In this document: positions 1-11,171 of the stretch, piece by piece | Layout of the letters: every line of letters starts with the position of its first letter | How positions within the stretch are numbered: position 1 is the stretch's first letter | NCBI GenBank assembly: GCA_964016885.1 | Contig: OZ024748.1 | Span: 26,233,515 to 26,297,514 of the forward strand | DNA length: 64,000 nt | Direction: 5' to 3' | DNA from: Eledone cirrhosa | Taxonomy: Eukaryota > Mollusca > Cephalopoda > Octopoda > Eledonidae | Program-made: the position numbers and the translations under genes | Notes under the pieces: generated by a model | Database searches by the model: none | Told to the model about the DNA's origin: nothing | Seen by the model: only the letters and a program-made list of their open reading frames with translations

Positions 1-2400
1 GTTTGTTCTATGCTTCAGCAACTCTGAGCGTGAAAAAATGTTTCCAAAAGTCATGGGAGCTGTGCTGTTTTCTGACTTTGTAGGCATACCCATGGGTGTT
101 AGACACATGGAATTCAAAAAGGTGCTCAGGGTTGTTGTTGGCATGATGGTTAATAATTTTGTGGGTGTTTACCAAGTCTGTTGCCAGACGTTGGAGCTTT
201 AATGTATTCTTGCCCAGGGAAGCAGGGCATTCAGAGTATGGCAGATGCCCGATGGAGGGTATTTGCTTCGTTGCATGTCTCTGAACAGTTTCCAGGAGGT
301 CAATATTCTAAGCAAGATAGAGGTTCCAGACTGGTGATGTGAATTCTAAGTGTGGCTGCACCATATATATACAGCTTTAAATAAATAGCTGGAGTTGTTG
401 ACAAAGGTCTTACTGACTGATGCCAAGACACCTTCAGCCTTCTTGACAATTTTAGAGAGATGCTTTGTCCAACACAAATCACTGCTGACAGTAATGCCCA
501 GGTTACGTTCACAAGAAGACTTCTTGAGATTAGTGTCATGGAGGGAGTATGTGGACGCTGGGTTTTTGCTCTCAAAATGCATGGTGGTACACTTGTCCAC
601 AGCCTGCTTGAGTTGCCAGTCAGTCCGTAATCCATTACTGCATTGTGTCCAAGTCTGATTGCAGGAAAGATCTATAGTGTTCAGGATCTGTCCTTTTTAT
701 CTCAAGGTACAGCTTGGTGTCATCTGCATATTTCAGCATTGTTGCATTCTTTAAGTTGGCATCTATGTCATTAATGTATGCAATAAATAAAAGGAGACCA
801 AGAACAGATCCCTGCGGTACACCGGATGACACTTCATAGGGTGAAGAATGGTGTCTTTGAACCGTGACTACCTCTTTTCGACTGAGAATGAAGGACTCCA
901 ACTAGTTATAAAGAGCATCTCTCACACCCATCGTAGAGAGTTTTGCCAGAAGTCTTTTGTGTGGCACAGATTTAAAAGCTTTAGCAAAATCAAGATAAAC
1001 AACATCCACCCATGAGCCACCATCAGTGATCTGGGTGATGTCTTCAAGAAACTTGATGAGTTGATCACAGTAGCTGGAGTTAGGGATAAATTCAAATTGT
1101 GAGGGGTGGATAAGGCTGTGAGAATTCTAGAACTTCCAGAGTGTTTCTCTGACACAGAATTTCATCAGTTTGGCAATGCAACTAGTAAGACTGACTGGAT
1201 GGTAGTTGATAGGTGATGTGCGATCACCTTTTTTGAATAGAGGAATGACATTGCTAGTTTTCCACTGCTCTGGAGTAACACCATTGTTAAGACAGAATTG
1301 AAAGAAGAGTGAGAGCTGGTGTAGAAGAAAATACCCACCACGTTTGAGAAGCAGGGACGTAACACGTTCAAGACCAGGCGAGGCATAGTTGTGCTTATTC
1401 TTAAGATGACGCATTGCAGGTGTAAATTCCATAGTTGTTATAGAATTTGATGTCAGAGGTGGTGGAGATGATATATTTTGGTTATCAGCAGTAAAAGATC
1501 ATAGCATTCAGCAATTCAGCCTGCATAGCATTCAGCAATGAGTTCTGCGCATTCTTTGGGATTGTCAGTAATCTGGCTTGTGTGAGGATTGCGAAGAGGA
1601 CCAACCGGAGACTGAGGTCTCTGCTTTGAATGTACATATTTCCAGAACACTCTGCTGTCGGGTTGGCTGCTATGCACTGTTCAAATACAAGTGTAGTAAG
1701 ACGCCTCACGCTCCTTGATAGAACAACGCCGGTTGAGAACGCCAGAAAGAAAAGACAGACAGCCACTGGAAAGCCGACGGATCACACGCCACATACCAGC
1801 CTCTGTACAACACCATTGTTTGTGCTACAACAAAAAATAAACGTATATTTCATCTCTAATTTCTGCTGTTATTATGTCACTTGCCTCTCGATAACATCTA
1901 CAACTAATACTGCTAAACAAGCACACTGCCTTTTTTTGTCACCTGTTTGAGATGGTTGGATGATTTATTGCGCATTTTTCTATTGATATCTGATCTATGT
2001 AGTTTGTATTCCCGTTCCACATTACAACATTCTTTCCTGGCAAGTCGGACTGCTGCAGTCTCCCAAATTGTACTTTTGAGATATTTTTTGTGCTTACATG
2101 GTATAGTGTTCACATCTCCAGAGTTGTAAAATTCAAGCCAGTTTGGGCGATGTAGCTCAGTGCAGTAATAGTTCCAGTCTGCTTTCTTTCAGTCAAAGTG
2201 AGCAGTTTGGAGATGGTTGTGGTTTTTGTTACTGCCCATAAGAGACAGATTGGCAATGATCATAGCATGATCAAAGTCACCTAAAGGTTCCTCAGTAGTG
2301 ACACTAATAACTGTTTCAGGAGTAGTGGTAAAGAGCAGATCCAAAGTGTTGTCACTTTTTGTGGGGAGGTGACTACTTGGGACAAGCTCGAGTCCAGCAC
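1..2400 (-). mobile_element. Degenerate Jockey/CR1-like non-LTR retrotransposon (endonuclease end to RT C-terminus)
   Basis: Read on the minus strand, this stretch gives, in order, the end of an AP-type endonuclease (about 2,400-2,200; 'GDFDHAMI', the usual SDH-type end), a linker (about 2,110-1,480; includes 'FWKYVHSKQRPQSPVGPLR', typical between endonuclease and RT), the reverse transcriptase core, and the C-terminal tail that runs to base 1 ('LPYSECPASLGKNTLKLQRL'). The order and motifs match Jockey/CR1-type LINEs. Stops and frameshifts break it into several frames, so it is dead. The 3' end may lie beyond base 1. The clade assignment is inferred from motif style only. Confidence 0.85.
635..1432 (-). 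pseudogene. Reverse transcriptase domain fragment of the LINE
   Basis: This is the polymerase part of the LINE at 1-2,400. On the minus strand I read RT blocks in order: 'NVIPLFKKGDRTSPINYHPV' (fingers), 'VDVVYLDFAKAFKSVPHKRL' (block A with catalytic Asp), 'SSGVPQGSVLGLLLFIAYIN' (block B) and 'KYADDTKLY' (block C; the YADD box is at 719-730). The catalytic Asp residues are preserved, but in-frame stops occur between blocks (for example before 'LESFILSR' near 900) and frame changes lie near 1,130 and 640. It is an inactivated copy with no host role visible. Confidence 0.85.
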
Positions 2401-2409
2401 TAGCTCAAG

Positions 2410-2790
2410 GAAATCATATATTAAGACACAAGTTTATTTCCATATAAGGATGTACATTATTAGAGACCTAGCTATATATTAAGACACATGTTCATTTCTA
2501 AGTCAGGATGTATTTTAATATGACTGAGCTATGTATTAAGACAAAAAGTTTATTTCCATATAAGGATGTACATCATTATATTTATGACATAAGACAATTT
2601 TATTTCTATATAATTGTTCTAGATATGACTGTGCTGTATTTAAGACAAGTGTATTTCTATATAAGAACATTATAGATATAAGAATGTACATTGTAGATAT
2701 GTCCTAGATATGACTGAGCTATATATTAAGACACAACTTTATTTCCATATAAGGATGTATATCATTATAGATATGATATAGAAAACTAAA
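2410..2790. repeat. Degenerate AT-rich tandem repeat
   Basis: The motif 'attaagacac...tttatttccatataaggatgtacat' recurs about five times, at irregular spacing of roughly 75-110 bp, with 'gatatgactgagctatat' between copies. The copies are diverged and non-coding. The following stretch to about 3,300 is AT-rich and I see nothing else in it. Confidence 0.6.
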
Positions 2791-3370
2791 AATAATTTAA
2801 AGATAGATTCAAGACAGGCTCGTGTGAGAAATTCAAAAAACTAAAATCTAAATAAAGGAAATATTCATTACAACGAATTAGTTAAGAATTCAGGGGAGGC
2901 TATTTATTATGTCCTATTTTCACCTAAATGAACTTTTAAATCCATCAATCTTGTAAAGTCATTTGAGATTCAATTTAAAATTATTCCAAGTTCCATCGGG
3001 TTTCTTAAAGTGCTGAAAAATTAAATCTAATTTTATTTTGTGGCTGAGTGAAAATTTTACTATATTTGGGCGTCAGTTTATACAGAATTTCAATCTTGTT
3101 TTCACTTGCCAAATCCATCTTTGACTAACTACGCAGTTGATATGACTAAATCTGAGACAGGGTGTTGGTAAATATCTCTAATATAAGTATAGTGGCTGTT
3201 AAATAATCTAGCTCTATAAGAGAAATACAAAGTAGATATTATGATGTTAAGGAAGTATCTGTAACTAAATGCTGAACAAATACCTCAATGGACTTTGTCT
3301 TTAAAATACTGGAGTGGGATTTTGTTTAATTGGGATTGTTGTTCTAACTCTGATGGCGTGAAGACCTAAT

Positions 3371-3585
3371 GTGCATGTTTGTGTGTGTATATGTGTGTGT
3401 ATACATATATTTGTGTGTGCATGTGTACATTGTGTGTGTGTAGTGTATGTATGGATACATGTGTGTTTGTGTGTGTTTGTGTACATAGTGTGTGTGTGTG
3501 CATATGTATGGTGTATGTGTATATATGTGTATTTGTGTGCACATACATGTACATTGTGTGTATGTGTGTGTATATATGTGTGAAA
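3371..3585. repeat. (TG)n/(TATG)n microsatellite
   Basis: Impure TG repeats interrupted by TATA and CATG steps run for about 215 bp. Open frames on both strands here are low-complexity Cys/Val or His/Thr strings and are not genes. From 3,586 to about 4,000 I see no further feature. Confidence 0.9.
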
Positions 3586-4010
3586 ATCTTGACAGAGAAA
3601 AAAAACTTGTATAGTTGATGTTTTCAAAGTGTCAAGCTAACTTCATTAAGAAAAATGTGAAACCTTTGCTTTACACTATAGATGACACAAGCTACAGAAG
3701 AATTCATAAATTTCTAAAGAACAATATTATCTGAAGTAAAACTGTTCTAACTGGAAATTGAAACTGCTTCACTGTTTTTCAGTCACTGTTAAAAGTTGTA
3801 CAATACTTTCCCAAACATCTTTTCTCATTTCTATTATTTTTTCTCTGATCGAGACCTTTGGCGCTATGCAGTAATACAGAAGACCCACCTTCCCTTATGT
3901 ACAAAGTTAAACCTACAGTCAGTAGACACCTCTTGACCCAACCCACTACCCCTACTCCATCCTCCCACTTCCACCCACACCACCCTTTCTCTGTAATGTT
4001 ATGGTGGTAC

Positions 4011-4600
4011 CACAGAACATCCAGTCCACACTAAAGTGGTTGTGTAGGTGTCACAACAAAAAGCACCCAGTCCACACTGTAAAGTGGTTGTGTAGATGTC
4101 ACAACAAAAAGCACCCAGTCCACACTGTAAAGTGGTCGTGTAGGTGACACAACAAAAAGCACCCAGTCCACACTAAAGTGGTCGTGTAGGTGTCACAACA
4201 AAAAGCACCCAGTCCATACTCTAAAGTGGTTGTGTAGGTGTCACAACAAAAAGCACCCAGTCCACACTAAAGTGGTCGTGTAGGTGTCACAACAAAAAGC
4301 ACCCAGTCCACACTGTAAAGTAGTCGTGTAGGTGTCACAACAAAAAGCACCCAGTCCACACTGTAAAGTGGTCATGTAGGTGTCACAACAAAAAGCACCC
4401 AGTCCACACTGTAAAGTAGTTGTGTAGGAGACACGGTAAAAAGGCCCAAAGTCCACACTGTAAATGTGGTTGGTATTAAGAAGGGCATCCAGCCATAGAA
4501 AACCAGCCAGATATGGTCCTATACGAGTGAGACAATTCCCATCTAACCCGTGCTAGCGTGGAAGATAGACGTTAAAAGATGATGATGATGATGATGATTA
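4011..4600 (+). repeat. SINE with an expanded internal 46-49 bp minisatellite and (ATG)n tail
   Basis: Ten copies of a 46-49 bp unit centred on 'aagcacccagtccacactg' start near 4,021, 4,066, 4,112, 4,161, 4,207, 4,255, 4,301, 4,350, 4,398 and 4,447. They are followed by a SINE 3' body ('gaagggcatccagccatag', 'cccgtgctagcgtggaagat') and a (GATGAT)n tail at about 4,579-4,598. The same module occurs one to three times in other SINE copies in this window (6,405, 14,190, 17,575), so the minisatellite grew out of a SINE. Confidence 0.8.
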
Positions 4601-4696
4601 AATTCTCTTGATTTGTTTCTTTGCTAAATCATATCAATATTTTCAATAGGAGTTTCAATAATTACTTATGATGAAATTATTCGACTCCTGTCAAAT

Positions 4697-4905
4697 AATT
4701 TATCCAAAATAATTGTTTCTACTTTTGGCACAAGACCAGCAATTACCCAGTACATTACTGGTACTTTATTTTATCAACCCCGTAAGGATGAAAGGCAAAG
4801 TGAACCTCAGCGGGATTTGAACTCAGGACCGTAAAGGGACGTAACTCTATGCTGGAAAGCATGGCGTCTGACTCTCTACAGATACTGCCAATCCACCAAT
4901 TTATC
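4697..4905 (-). mobile_element. tRNA-derived SINE
   Basis: In minus orientation this reads from a tRNA-like head ('ggtggattggcagtatc', box-B-like 'gagttcaaatcccgc') through 'ctttgcctttcatccttacg' to a 3' end 'gccaaaagtagaaacaatta'. The same family occurs at 8,827-9,020 (minus) and 10,573-10,754 (plus). Confidence 0.85.
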
Positions 4906-5147
4906 CAAAATAATGAACCAATAACAGAAGAGGGTTTCTAGGCAGTCACTCACCTTGTTACCAATAGCAACAAAATTGTTTTAAGTCTTAAAAAAACAAA
5001 CATAAAGATAGACACTTTAAATAATGTAGATCTGGATATACAAATAGGTAGACTGGCCATCACTGGAATGTCTTTCATACTTGTTTTATTTAATTAGAAC
5101 TAGTCTGGGATTAACAATTTGACCTGAGTATTGTTATAGAAGATGAC

Positions 5148-5455
5148 AAATTTGCAGAGTCGTTAGAACGTTGGATAGAATGTTTTGCAGTATTCATTCT
5201 GGCCCTCTGCCCACTGAGTTCAAATCTCGCCAAGGTCAACTTTGCCTTTCATCCTTTCAAGATCGATAAGTACCAGTCTAATACTGAGGTCGATTCTTCC
5301 TCTGTCTCACTTCCTCTCTCAATCTGGAAGAAATCTGCTGTGTTTAGACTTGGAGAAGGATGGGCTCTGCCAGGCTTAAAATGCCTTAGAAACACTGTAT
5401 ATCACTATTGCATCCCTAACACTCCATCAGGAGTTATGGCACCATGCATGCATTG
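5148..5455 (+). mobile_element. tRNA-derived SINE, second family
   Basis: The tRNA-like head ('gcagagtcgttagaacgttg', then 'gagttcaaatctcgcc') leads into 'tttgcctttcatccttt', then a longer body ('aagaaatctgctgtgtttag', 'catcaggagttatggcacca'). A second copy with the same body is in the vWA gene intron at about 19,871-20,190. Confidence 0.8.
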
Positions 5456-5576
5456 TTACAAAAACTTTACATTACTCTACACACAGTTATATTAGCTAAA
5501 TTAAGTTTTTAATTTAAAACGCTAATTAATCCCATTATCTGACGTTTTTTAATTTCAGATAACAGCTGTCCATCAG

Positions 5577-6299
5577 TCATATGCAGTGGGTAAGTTGTTT
5601 TCTCCTCACCTCCCTTTTTTTTAAATTTAATTTTCTGTCAGAATTGTAGGTTATTAGGTGGTTGGCAGGTTTCTGGAAGTTAGTGTTGCAAATGGTTAGT
5701 GCACTTGCATCACAAAATTCAAGAAGCCTCACTCCTTCTTCATTTCTTGAGCCGTAACCGTGCCCACCATGTACCCCAGTGTAACCATCCTGGAGCTGTC
5801 CAACATGACCATTGAAGTCCCCTGCCAGCATAACGATGTCTCCGTCCTCTGTCACTGTGGTTGTTTGTAAAAGTTGCTCGTAAAAGCAGTCTTTCTCTTC
5901 TTTACCTAGGCCTGCCTGGGGAGCATAGGCAGAGATGATTGTCAGTAGTCTCCTGCCTACAACTAATCTAAGCTTAATTATTCTATTACTAACTTGAACT
6001 ACCTCTATTGTCTTATCGATCCATCTCTCAGGCAGTAAAATGCCTACTCCACCTAACCCATCATCATTACCCACCCAGAAAAACTTATAACTAAGATGTT
6101 TGCCTGCGATTAGTCTTGCAGAGGCACCTCTCCATCTCATCTCTTGCACGCAGCACACATCCACATGCCTTTTCTCCAGCATCTCCACTATTTCACCAGA
6201 TCTACCTGTTAGAGTGCTAACTCTGAGATGCAACGTCTTCATATTCTTGTTCTTTTTCCTATAGTGCGATTGCTTGATGACGGTAGGGGGTTCTCGCAC
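5577..6299 (-). pseudogene. LINE AP-endonuclease fragment
   Basis: A 240-codon open frame encodes the N-terminal two thirds of an exonuclease/endonuclease/phosphatase domain of the kind found in RTE-type LINEs, which nicks target DNA. Visible motifs are 'CCVQEMRW' (catalytic Glu), 'IISAYAPQAG' and 'MLAGDFNGHVG' (catalytic Asp and Asn). The frame then reaches 'NHLITYNS', but the downstream D-H block is missing and the C-terminus is low-complexity Lys/Arg, so the domain is truncated at about 5,640. No RT follows. It may belong to the same family as the RT end at 9,157-9,799, but the two are separated by unrelated sequence. Confidence 0.8.
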
Positions 6300-6404
6300 A
6301 TGGCCTCACCAGCCACCCCACTACTGTGCACAATTCTAACATGGTTAGTGTTATTGCTGTTTACGCAGTTGTTGCAATTCTTATCTGTTGTGCTCATAGT
6401 TTTT

Positions 6405-6567
6405 GGCAGTAGTATATATACTGGTTGGATGCCCTTCCTAACACCAGCACCACTTTACAGCATGGACTGGGTGCTTTTATTCATGCCACCAGCACTAAAG
6501 AGGTTGTCTTACTGGACTCAGGGGCCCTCTCTACCCTTCACACACACACACACACACACACACATAT
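6405..6567 (-). mobile_element. SINE body fragment ending in a (CA)n microsatellite
   Basis: 'ggttggatgcccttcctaac', 'cagcatggactgggtgctt' and 'tgccaccagcactaaagag' are the SINE body modules also seen at 14,160-14,260 and 17,575-17,680. A (CA)n run follows at 6,540-6,563. No tRNA head is present. Confidence 0.65.
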
Positions 6568-6570
6568 AAA

Positions 6571-6745
6571 GATAGTGTGGTAAGAAACCAGGTGGACCAT
6601 AACACACCAGAGTACTCAATACTTAGGGCAGTAGAGTGGGTAATAGGAAAAGAGTCATCACCCGGACGTTCGGTTTAGTTCGGATCTAGCTGTCGAAATG
6701 GCCAGAGCTCAGCCGTCGGGGTCCTGACTCTTTTCCTATATATAT
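6571..6745 (-). repeat. Partial copy of the foldback element seen at 11,170-11,380
   Basis: The stretch matches, inverted, the sequence around 11,230-11,380: 'ccaggtggaccataacacac', 'gtactcaatacttagggcag', 'agctcagccgtcggggtc'. One palindrome arm is diverged, so the hairpin is no longer complete. Confidence 0.7.
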
Positions 6746-7572
6746 ATATATGAGAGAGTTAATTACATTACTAAATCTTTCCAAATTCTTATTTTCAAAA
6801 ATGATTTGAAAAACATTGGGTGTGTTTTTTATTAGAAATATGGTAAGGTTCAAGATTTTAAACTTGTTTTGTGACATTTTAACTTCCAGTTACAAGGATC
6901 TAATTTTATAAATAAAAATGTCTGGGGAAACTTTACATTCCTTGATTTTAAGCTATCAGCTGTGGATATTATTGCAAATATCTAGATTATGAACACATCA
7001 GATTTCCATTGGAATAATGTTTCAGATATAAGATTTTGCCTTTGTAAAAAGAGCCATGCCAACCTTAATCCATTAATTTCAGTTCCTCTGATAAGAAGTT
7101 CTATTATCACTTCATATATCTCTAGCAAGAAAATGTTGTGTATGTGGCCACAGGTGTGAGCTGACATTAACTCTTTTGTTACCACATTTCTAATGAAAGA
7201 TATTACCTATGGTTTTCAAATCATGAAAATAATAATAATAAAGAAAAAACACTGGTGTTTGGAATCTAACTTAACAAGATTCTTACATAAAATTATGATG
7301 GAAGGCTTTTAACTAAATATAAACACCTTGACTTTTTGATTACCATATTTTTAACGAAAGAGACTGTCTATGGTTTTCAAATAATTTTGAAAATAAAAAA
7401 TTAGAGGTATTTTAATTTTAACTAACTTTTTCATCATCAAGCAGGTATTTCGAGCATAACTTAAAAGTTCTTGCATAAAATTATGACAGAGATTTGACTA
7501 TGAGTAATTTTTTTTTTCAAGTTGGAAGAAAGTAGATCAGTTGTCAACATCAACATTATTGGTTGTTTGTGA
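6746..7572. repeat. AT-rich dispersed repeat, partly duplicated; no gene
   Basis: 'ctatggttttcaaat' with neighbouring 'taccacatttctaatgaaag' and 'cataaaattatga' occurs twice, offset by about 160-190 bp (about 7,165-7,325 and 7,330-7,495). Related sequence lies at 6,775-6,845 and 15,000-15,140, so this is a dispersed family. No coding potential is seen. Confidence 0.5.
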
Positions 7573-7695
7573 AGGCATGTGGCTTAGTGGTTGTTGTAGG
7601 GTATTTAACTCACAATCATAAGGTTGTAAGTTCAATTCATAGTGACATAGTGTGTCCTTGAGCAAGACACTTTATTTCATATTGTTCAATCTACC
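7573..7695 (+). mobile_element. tRNA-derived SINE head, 3'-truncated
   Basis: A-box-like 'tggcttagtggttgttg' and B-box-like 'ggttgtaagttcaattc' are followed by 'tgtccttgagcaagacactt'. This is the same head as the near full-length copy at 14,104-14,434 (minus). The body is missing. Confidence 0.75.
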
Positions 7696-7699
7696 AGGA

Positions 7700-8826
7700 T
7701 AGAAAAAAATGATCTGTACATATATATCAAAGGATTAGCTTTGTTACACACTGTGTCATATTGAATTTTCTTGAGAACTACATTAAGACTACATATAACT
7801 GTAGAATGCTCAACCATTTGCACTTTAATTTCACAAGCAGAGTGTTCTGTTGATTGCAACAGCTGAAACACACATTGTTAGAACTGACAGAGGTCCAATA
7901 TATTAGGTAGGTGTTCAATCTATTATAGACGGTTAATATATTATTTTGACATTATGTTGCATTAACATGCAGTTTATTTACTATATATCCTCCTACTTAG
8001 CTGATACCATTGTTTAGGAATTAACCAAGAAGAAAATATTTATTTCTTATGTGCCAAGTGATATCATTAACATTTCAAGAGGATAATTTTTTATATTCCA
8101 TCTGCAGCGAGAGTATGCAATCGGAAAAATATTTACAAAATTAGATAAATACTTACTTCAACTAACATATAAGATTTCATAATTTAATATGCAGTATTAG
8201 ACAATGAAAGGCTTTAATATTTGGCAAAATAATAGGATACAAATGCACATAGTCAAAACATCACTGAAACGCCCAATTCACAAATTCAGTAAATACAAAA
8301 CAATTGCATTTTGTTTCAGATATTGAAACAATATAACAGAACAGCAATTTTTAAACTTTCATTTTGCTAGTATTTTCATTAAGGCCTTTGTTTTTACATT
8401 GTATATGCTACATATTGTCTATATTCAGGATGGCTTATATTGTGCAAAGACAAGGTCCTTGATGGTAGCTGAGACAGTTAAATGTAAATACTTTGTGATC
8501 CTCTCAATTAATTTGTGCAAAATCGCAAGCTAGTTTGGGGGCTGATGAGGTCAGATGTGTACATGATTTTTGTATCATTCATGACGTTATTCTCAACTCT
8601 TATTGTAACATTAATCTCCATTTGCCTTCCTTTCTTTTTTGTCTTGCATGCTGTCAATGATGGCATTTGGCTGTTTTAACAACTATTCTTGCATTTGAGT
8701 TTTCAAATTATTCCTATGAATTTCAAATAAACTCATGCTTTGTCTTGATTTTCAATGTTTATTTGTTTTGTTTTGTTTTATTTGTCATCCTTTGCTCTAT
8801 ATAAAATACATATATATAATATTAAT
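7700..8826. other. AT-rich intergenic stretch, nothing recognised
   Basis: No open frame with protein-like composition, no RNA gene and no structured repeat are visible here. Confidence 0.6.
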
Positions 8827-9022
8827 AATAATTGTTTCTACTTTTTGGCACAAGGCCAGCAATTATCCCAGTGTATTACTGGTACTTTATTTTATCGACC
8901 CAGTAAGGATGAAAGGCAAAGTTAACTTCGGTGGGATTTGAACTCAGTTCGTAAAGGGACGTAACTGTGCTACAAAGCATGGCGTCCGACCCTCTACCGA
9001 TACTGCCAATCCACCGCCCTTA
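8827..9022 (-). mobile_element. tRNA-derived SINE
   Basis: Same family as 4,697-4,905: it reads on the minus strand from 'gggcggtggattggcagtat' to 'gccaaaaagtagaaacaatt'. Box B is degenerate ('gagttcaaatcccacc'). Confidence 0.85.
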
Positions 9023-9119
9023 TAATATTAATAATAATGAAGTATTAATATAACATCAATATGTTTATACACACGTGACACGTGTGAACCAATGGTAACT
9101 AAACATTACACACCAATAC

Positions 9120-9160
9120 ACTATATATATGTGTGTGTATATATATATGTATATATCATC
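9120..9160. repeat. (TA)n/(TG)n microsatellite
   Basis: Short impure TATA/TGTG tract directly next to the (ATG)n tail of the RTE-like LINE. Confidence 0.7.
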
Positions 9161-9799
9161 ATCATCATCATTTTACGTCCGCTTTTCCCTGCTTGCAAGG
9201 GTGGGACAGGTCTTATTCAGCACAGCATCTCTCCACTCGTCACGGTCCCTCGTCATCTCCACCGTGAGCTTCAATGATCTGAGGTCTGTTCTCACCACTT
9301 CCGCCCATGTTTTTCGTGGTCTACCTCTACCACGTCTTCCTTCAACTGGCATTTCCTGGCACTTCTTCACCCATCGGTCATCCTCCATGCGCATCACATG
9401 TCCATACCACCTCAGTCTCCTCTCCCGTACACTACATTCTATCCCTCTCAGACACAGTTTCTCTCTCAACACATTTATGCTGGGTCGTTCACGCACATTT
9501 ACACTGCACATCCAATGGAGCATGCTTGCCTCATTTCTCTCCAGCCGTCGCATATCCTCTGCAGTTGCTGCCCATGTCTCACTACCATGCAGCATCGCGC
9601 TCCTCACACAGGCATCATACAACCGGCCTTTCGTACGCAGGGAGAAACCCTTCTTCGTCAACAGAGGAAGCAGCTCCCTAAACTTCTTCCAACCCGTCCT
9701 TATTCTAGATACTATGGCCTCGGAACACCCTCCTCCCATGCTAATCTGATCTCCTAGGTACCGGAAGCTATCCACCATTTCTATAGCGCCCTCTTGCAT
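9157..9799 (-). mobile_element. 5'-truncated RTE-like LINE 3' end (RT C-terminal domain)
   Basis: A 208-codon frame on the minus strand encodes the C-terminal part of an RTE-type RT polyprotein: 'DSFRYLGDQISMGGGCSEAI', 'RTKGRLYDACVRSAMLHGSE', 'RRLRWYGHVMRMEDDRWVKK' and 'RGRGRPRKTWAEVVRTDLRS'. Upstream RT and endonuclease are absent (5' truncation, usual for LINEs). After the stop the element ends with 'aagcggacgtaaaatgatga' and (ATG)n at 9,157-9,172. This 3' end is shared by the SINEs at 14,104 and 17,403 (see findings). The open frame suggests a fairly young insertion, but it cannot move by itself. Confidence 0.85.
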
Positions 9800-9854
9800 T
9801 TGAAAAATGTGTCTATCAGTGCGACTTCTACTGTCATATACATATATATATATC

Positions 9855-10135
9855 GAAAAAATGAAATTTCATTTCTCACTCTTAGTACGGCTGATACTTA
9901 AATATAAATATATATACGTACATACATATATGTATACAGACGTACAGTAGTATGTATATACATATATATATACGTATGGGTTTACCGAACATTTATTATA
10001 ATGTTCGGTTTGTTTGTAAACAAACAGCCCGAATTTAACCGTACAGTGTTTGGCAACCATCGTTGCCCTTTACGTATACATACTTATATTTAAGTATCAG
10101 CCATACTAAGAGTGAGAAATGAAATTTCATTTTTC
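9855..10135. mobile_element. MITE-like element with about 50 bp terminal inverted repeats
   Basis: Left end 'gaaatttcatttctcactct' with 'tagtacggctgatacttaaa' is mirrored at the right end by 'tttaagtatcagccatacta' and 'agagtgagaaatgaaatttc'. There is no coding capacity. An internal stretch (9,907-10,070) is repeated in inverted orientation at 10,325-10,500. Confidence 0.8.
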
Positions 10136-10324
10136 CATTTATCTTTTCGGTACGCCCGGCCGACTAACTCACTCGATATGCAAATTAGGCTGCTCAGCCG
10201 TTAATATGCATAAGGAAAGTATATACTTTCAAACGTTCAATCGACTGACAGGAAGGTATACGGTGCTGATGACAGCTAATAAGCTAGAAACTAGTTCATC
10301 GTTCCTTTGTCAGTGTTGAAAAAA
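10136..10324. other. Spacer between inverted copies
   Basis: This is unique-looking non-coding sequence between the MITE-like element and its partial inverted copy. No other features are visible. Confidence 0.4.
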
Positions 10325-10500
10325 AGGGCAACGATGGTTGCCAAACACTGTACGGCTTAATTCGGGCTGTTTGTTTACAAACAAACCATACATTATAATA
10401 AATGTTCGGTAAACCCATACGTACATATATATATGTGTGCATGTATGTATATACATACTACTGTACGTCTGTATACATATATGTATGTATGTATACATAT
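10325..10500. repeat. Inverted partial copy of the 9,855-10,135 element interior
   Basis: 'gggcaacgatggttgccaaa', 'gggctgtttgtttacaaaca' and 'tgttcggtaaacccatacgt' are reverse complements of sequences at about 9,960-10,065. With the first copy it forms a large inverted repeat with about 250 bp between the arms. Confidence 0.75.
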
Positions 10501-10522
10501 ATATATATATATATATATATGA

Positions 10523-11031
10523 TATTAATAAATGGAAACTATATCTATAAAACCATATTTACTCTATTATTCGCAGTATCGGTAGAGGGTTGGACGCCAT
10601 GCTTTCTAGCATAGTTACATCCCTTTACGGTTTGAGTTCAAATCCCGCCAAGGTTAACTTTACCTTTCATCCTTACGGGGTCGGTAAAATAAAGTACCAG
10701 TAATGTACTGGATAATTGCTGGCCTTGTGCCTAAAAATAGAAACAATTATATATATTTCAAGGGTACCAAAACTTTGGTACGATCTCATCAGATAAAATA
10801 CAAAGTTTGTTTTACAAATATTGACATATCCAGGAAGGAGATCTTAATGGTTCAAGTTTTTCCTGGATAGTTGAAACTTGAACCGTTAAGATCTCCTTCC
10901 TGGATATGTCAATATTTATAAAACAAACTTTGTATTTTATCTGATGAGATCGTACGAAAGTTTTGGTACCCTTGAAATATATATAATAGAATAAATATGG
11001 TTTTATAAATATAGTTTCCATTTATTAATAC
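10523..11031. mobile_element. Palindromic foldback element, left arm interrupted by a SINE
   Basis: The core 10,749-10,981 is a near-perfect palindrome: 'tttcaagggtaccaaaactt' on the left against 'agttttggtacccttgaaat' on the right, centred near 10,865. The outer arms 10,523-10,570 ('ttaataaatggaaactatat') and 10,985-11,031 ('atagtttccatttattaata') also pair, but only if the SINE at 10,573-10,754 is removed. The arms share a module ('catcagataaaata') with the inner palindrome at 12,532-12,955, so both belong to one family. Confidence 0.85.
10573..10754 (+). mobile_element. tRNA-derived SINE inserted in a foldback arm
   Basis: It is the same family as 4,697 and 8,827, in plus orientation: 'gcagtatcggtagagggttg', box-B-like 'gagttcaaatcccgcc', ending 'aaaaatagaaacaattat'. 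It is 5'-truncated by a few bases. 'attat' occurs on both sides and is a possible short target-site duplication. Confidence 0.85.
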
Positions 11032-11127
11032 CATTGATATTATACTCCAGAAAATCTGTCGAGTGCTTCGAATCAGTTATAAACATATATATTTGTTGAA
11101 TTACCAACAAATTAAATATCCCTTTTG

Positions 11128-11169
<42 letters not shown>
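11128..11169. repeat. (AT)n microsatellite
   Basis: A pure AT dinucleotide run lies directly beside the palindrome that begins at 11,170. Confidence 0.9.

Positions 11170-11171
<2 letters not shown>

Noticed and set aside
395..658. Plus-strand frame of 87 codons
   Set aside because: It is the antisense of the LINE RT C-terminal region, which reads clearly on the minus strand.
3301..3627. Open frames on both strands over the TG-rich tract
   Set aside because: They are microsatellite translation with no protein-like composition.
9129..9757. Plus-strand frames of 119-206 codons at 9.1-9.8 kb
   Set aside because: They are antisense to the RTE-like RT C-terminal domain, whose minus-strand frame has clear family motifs.
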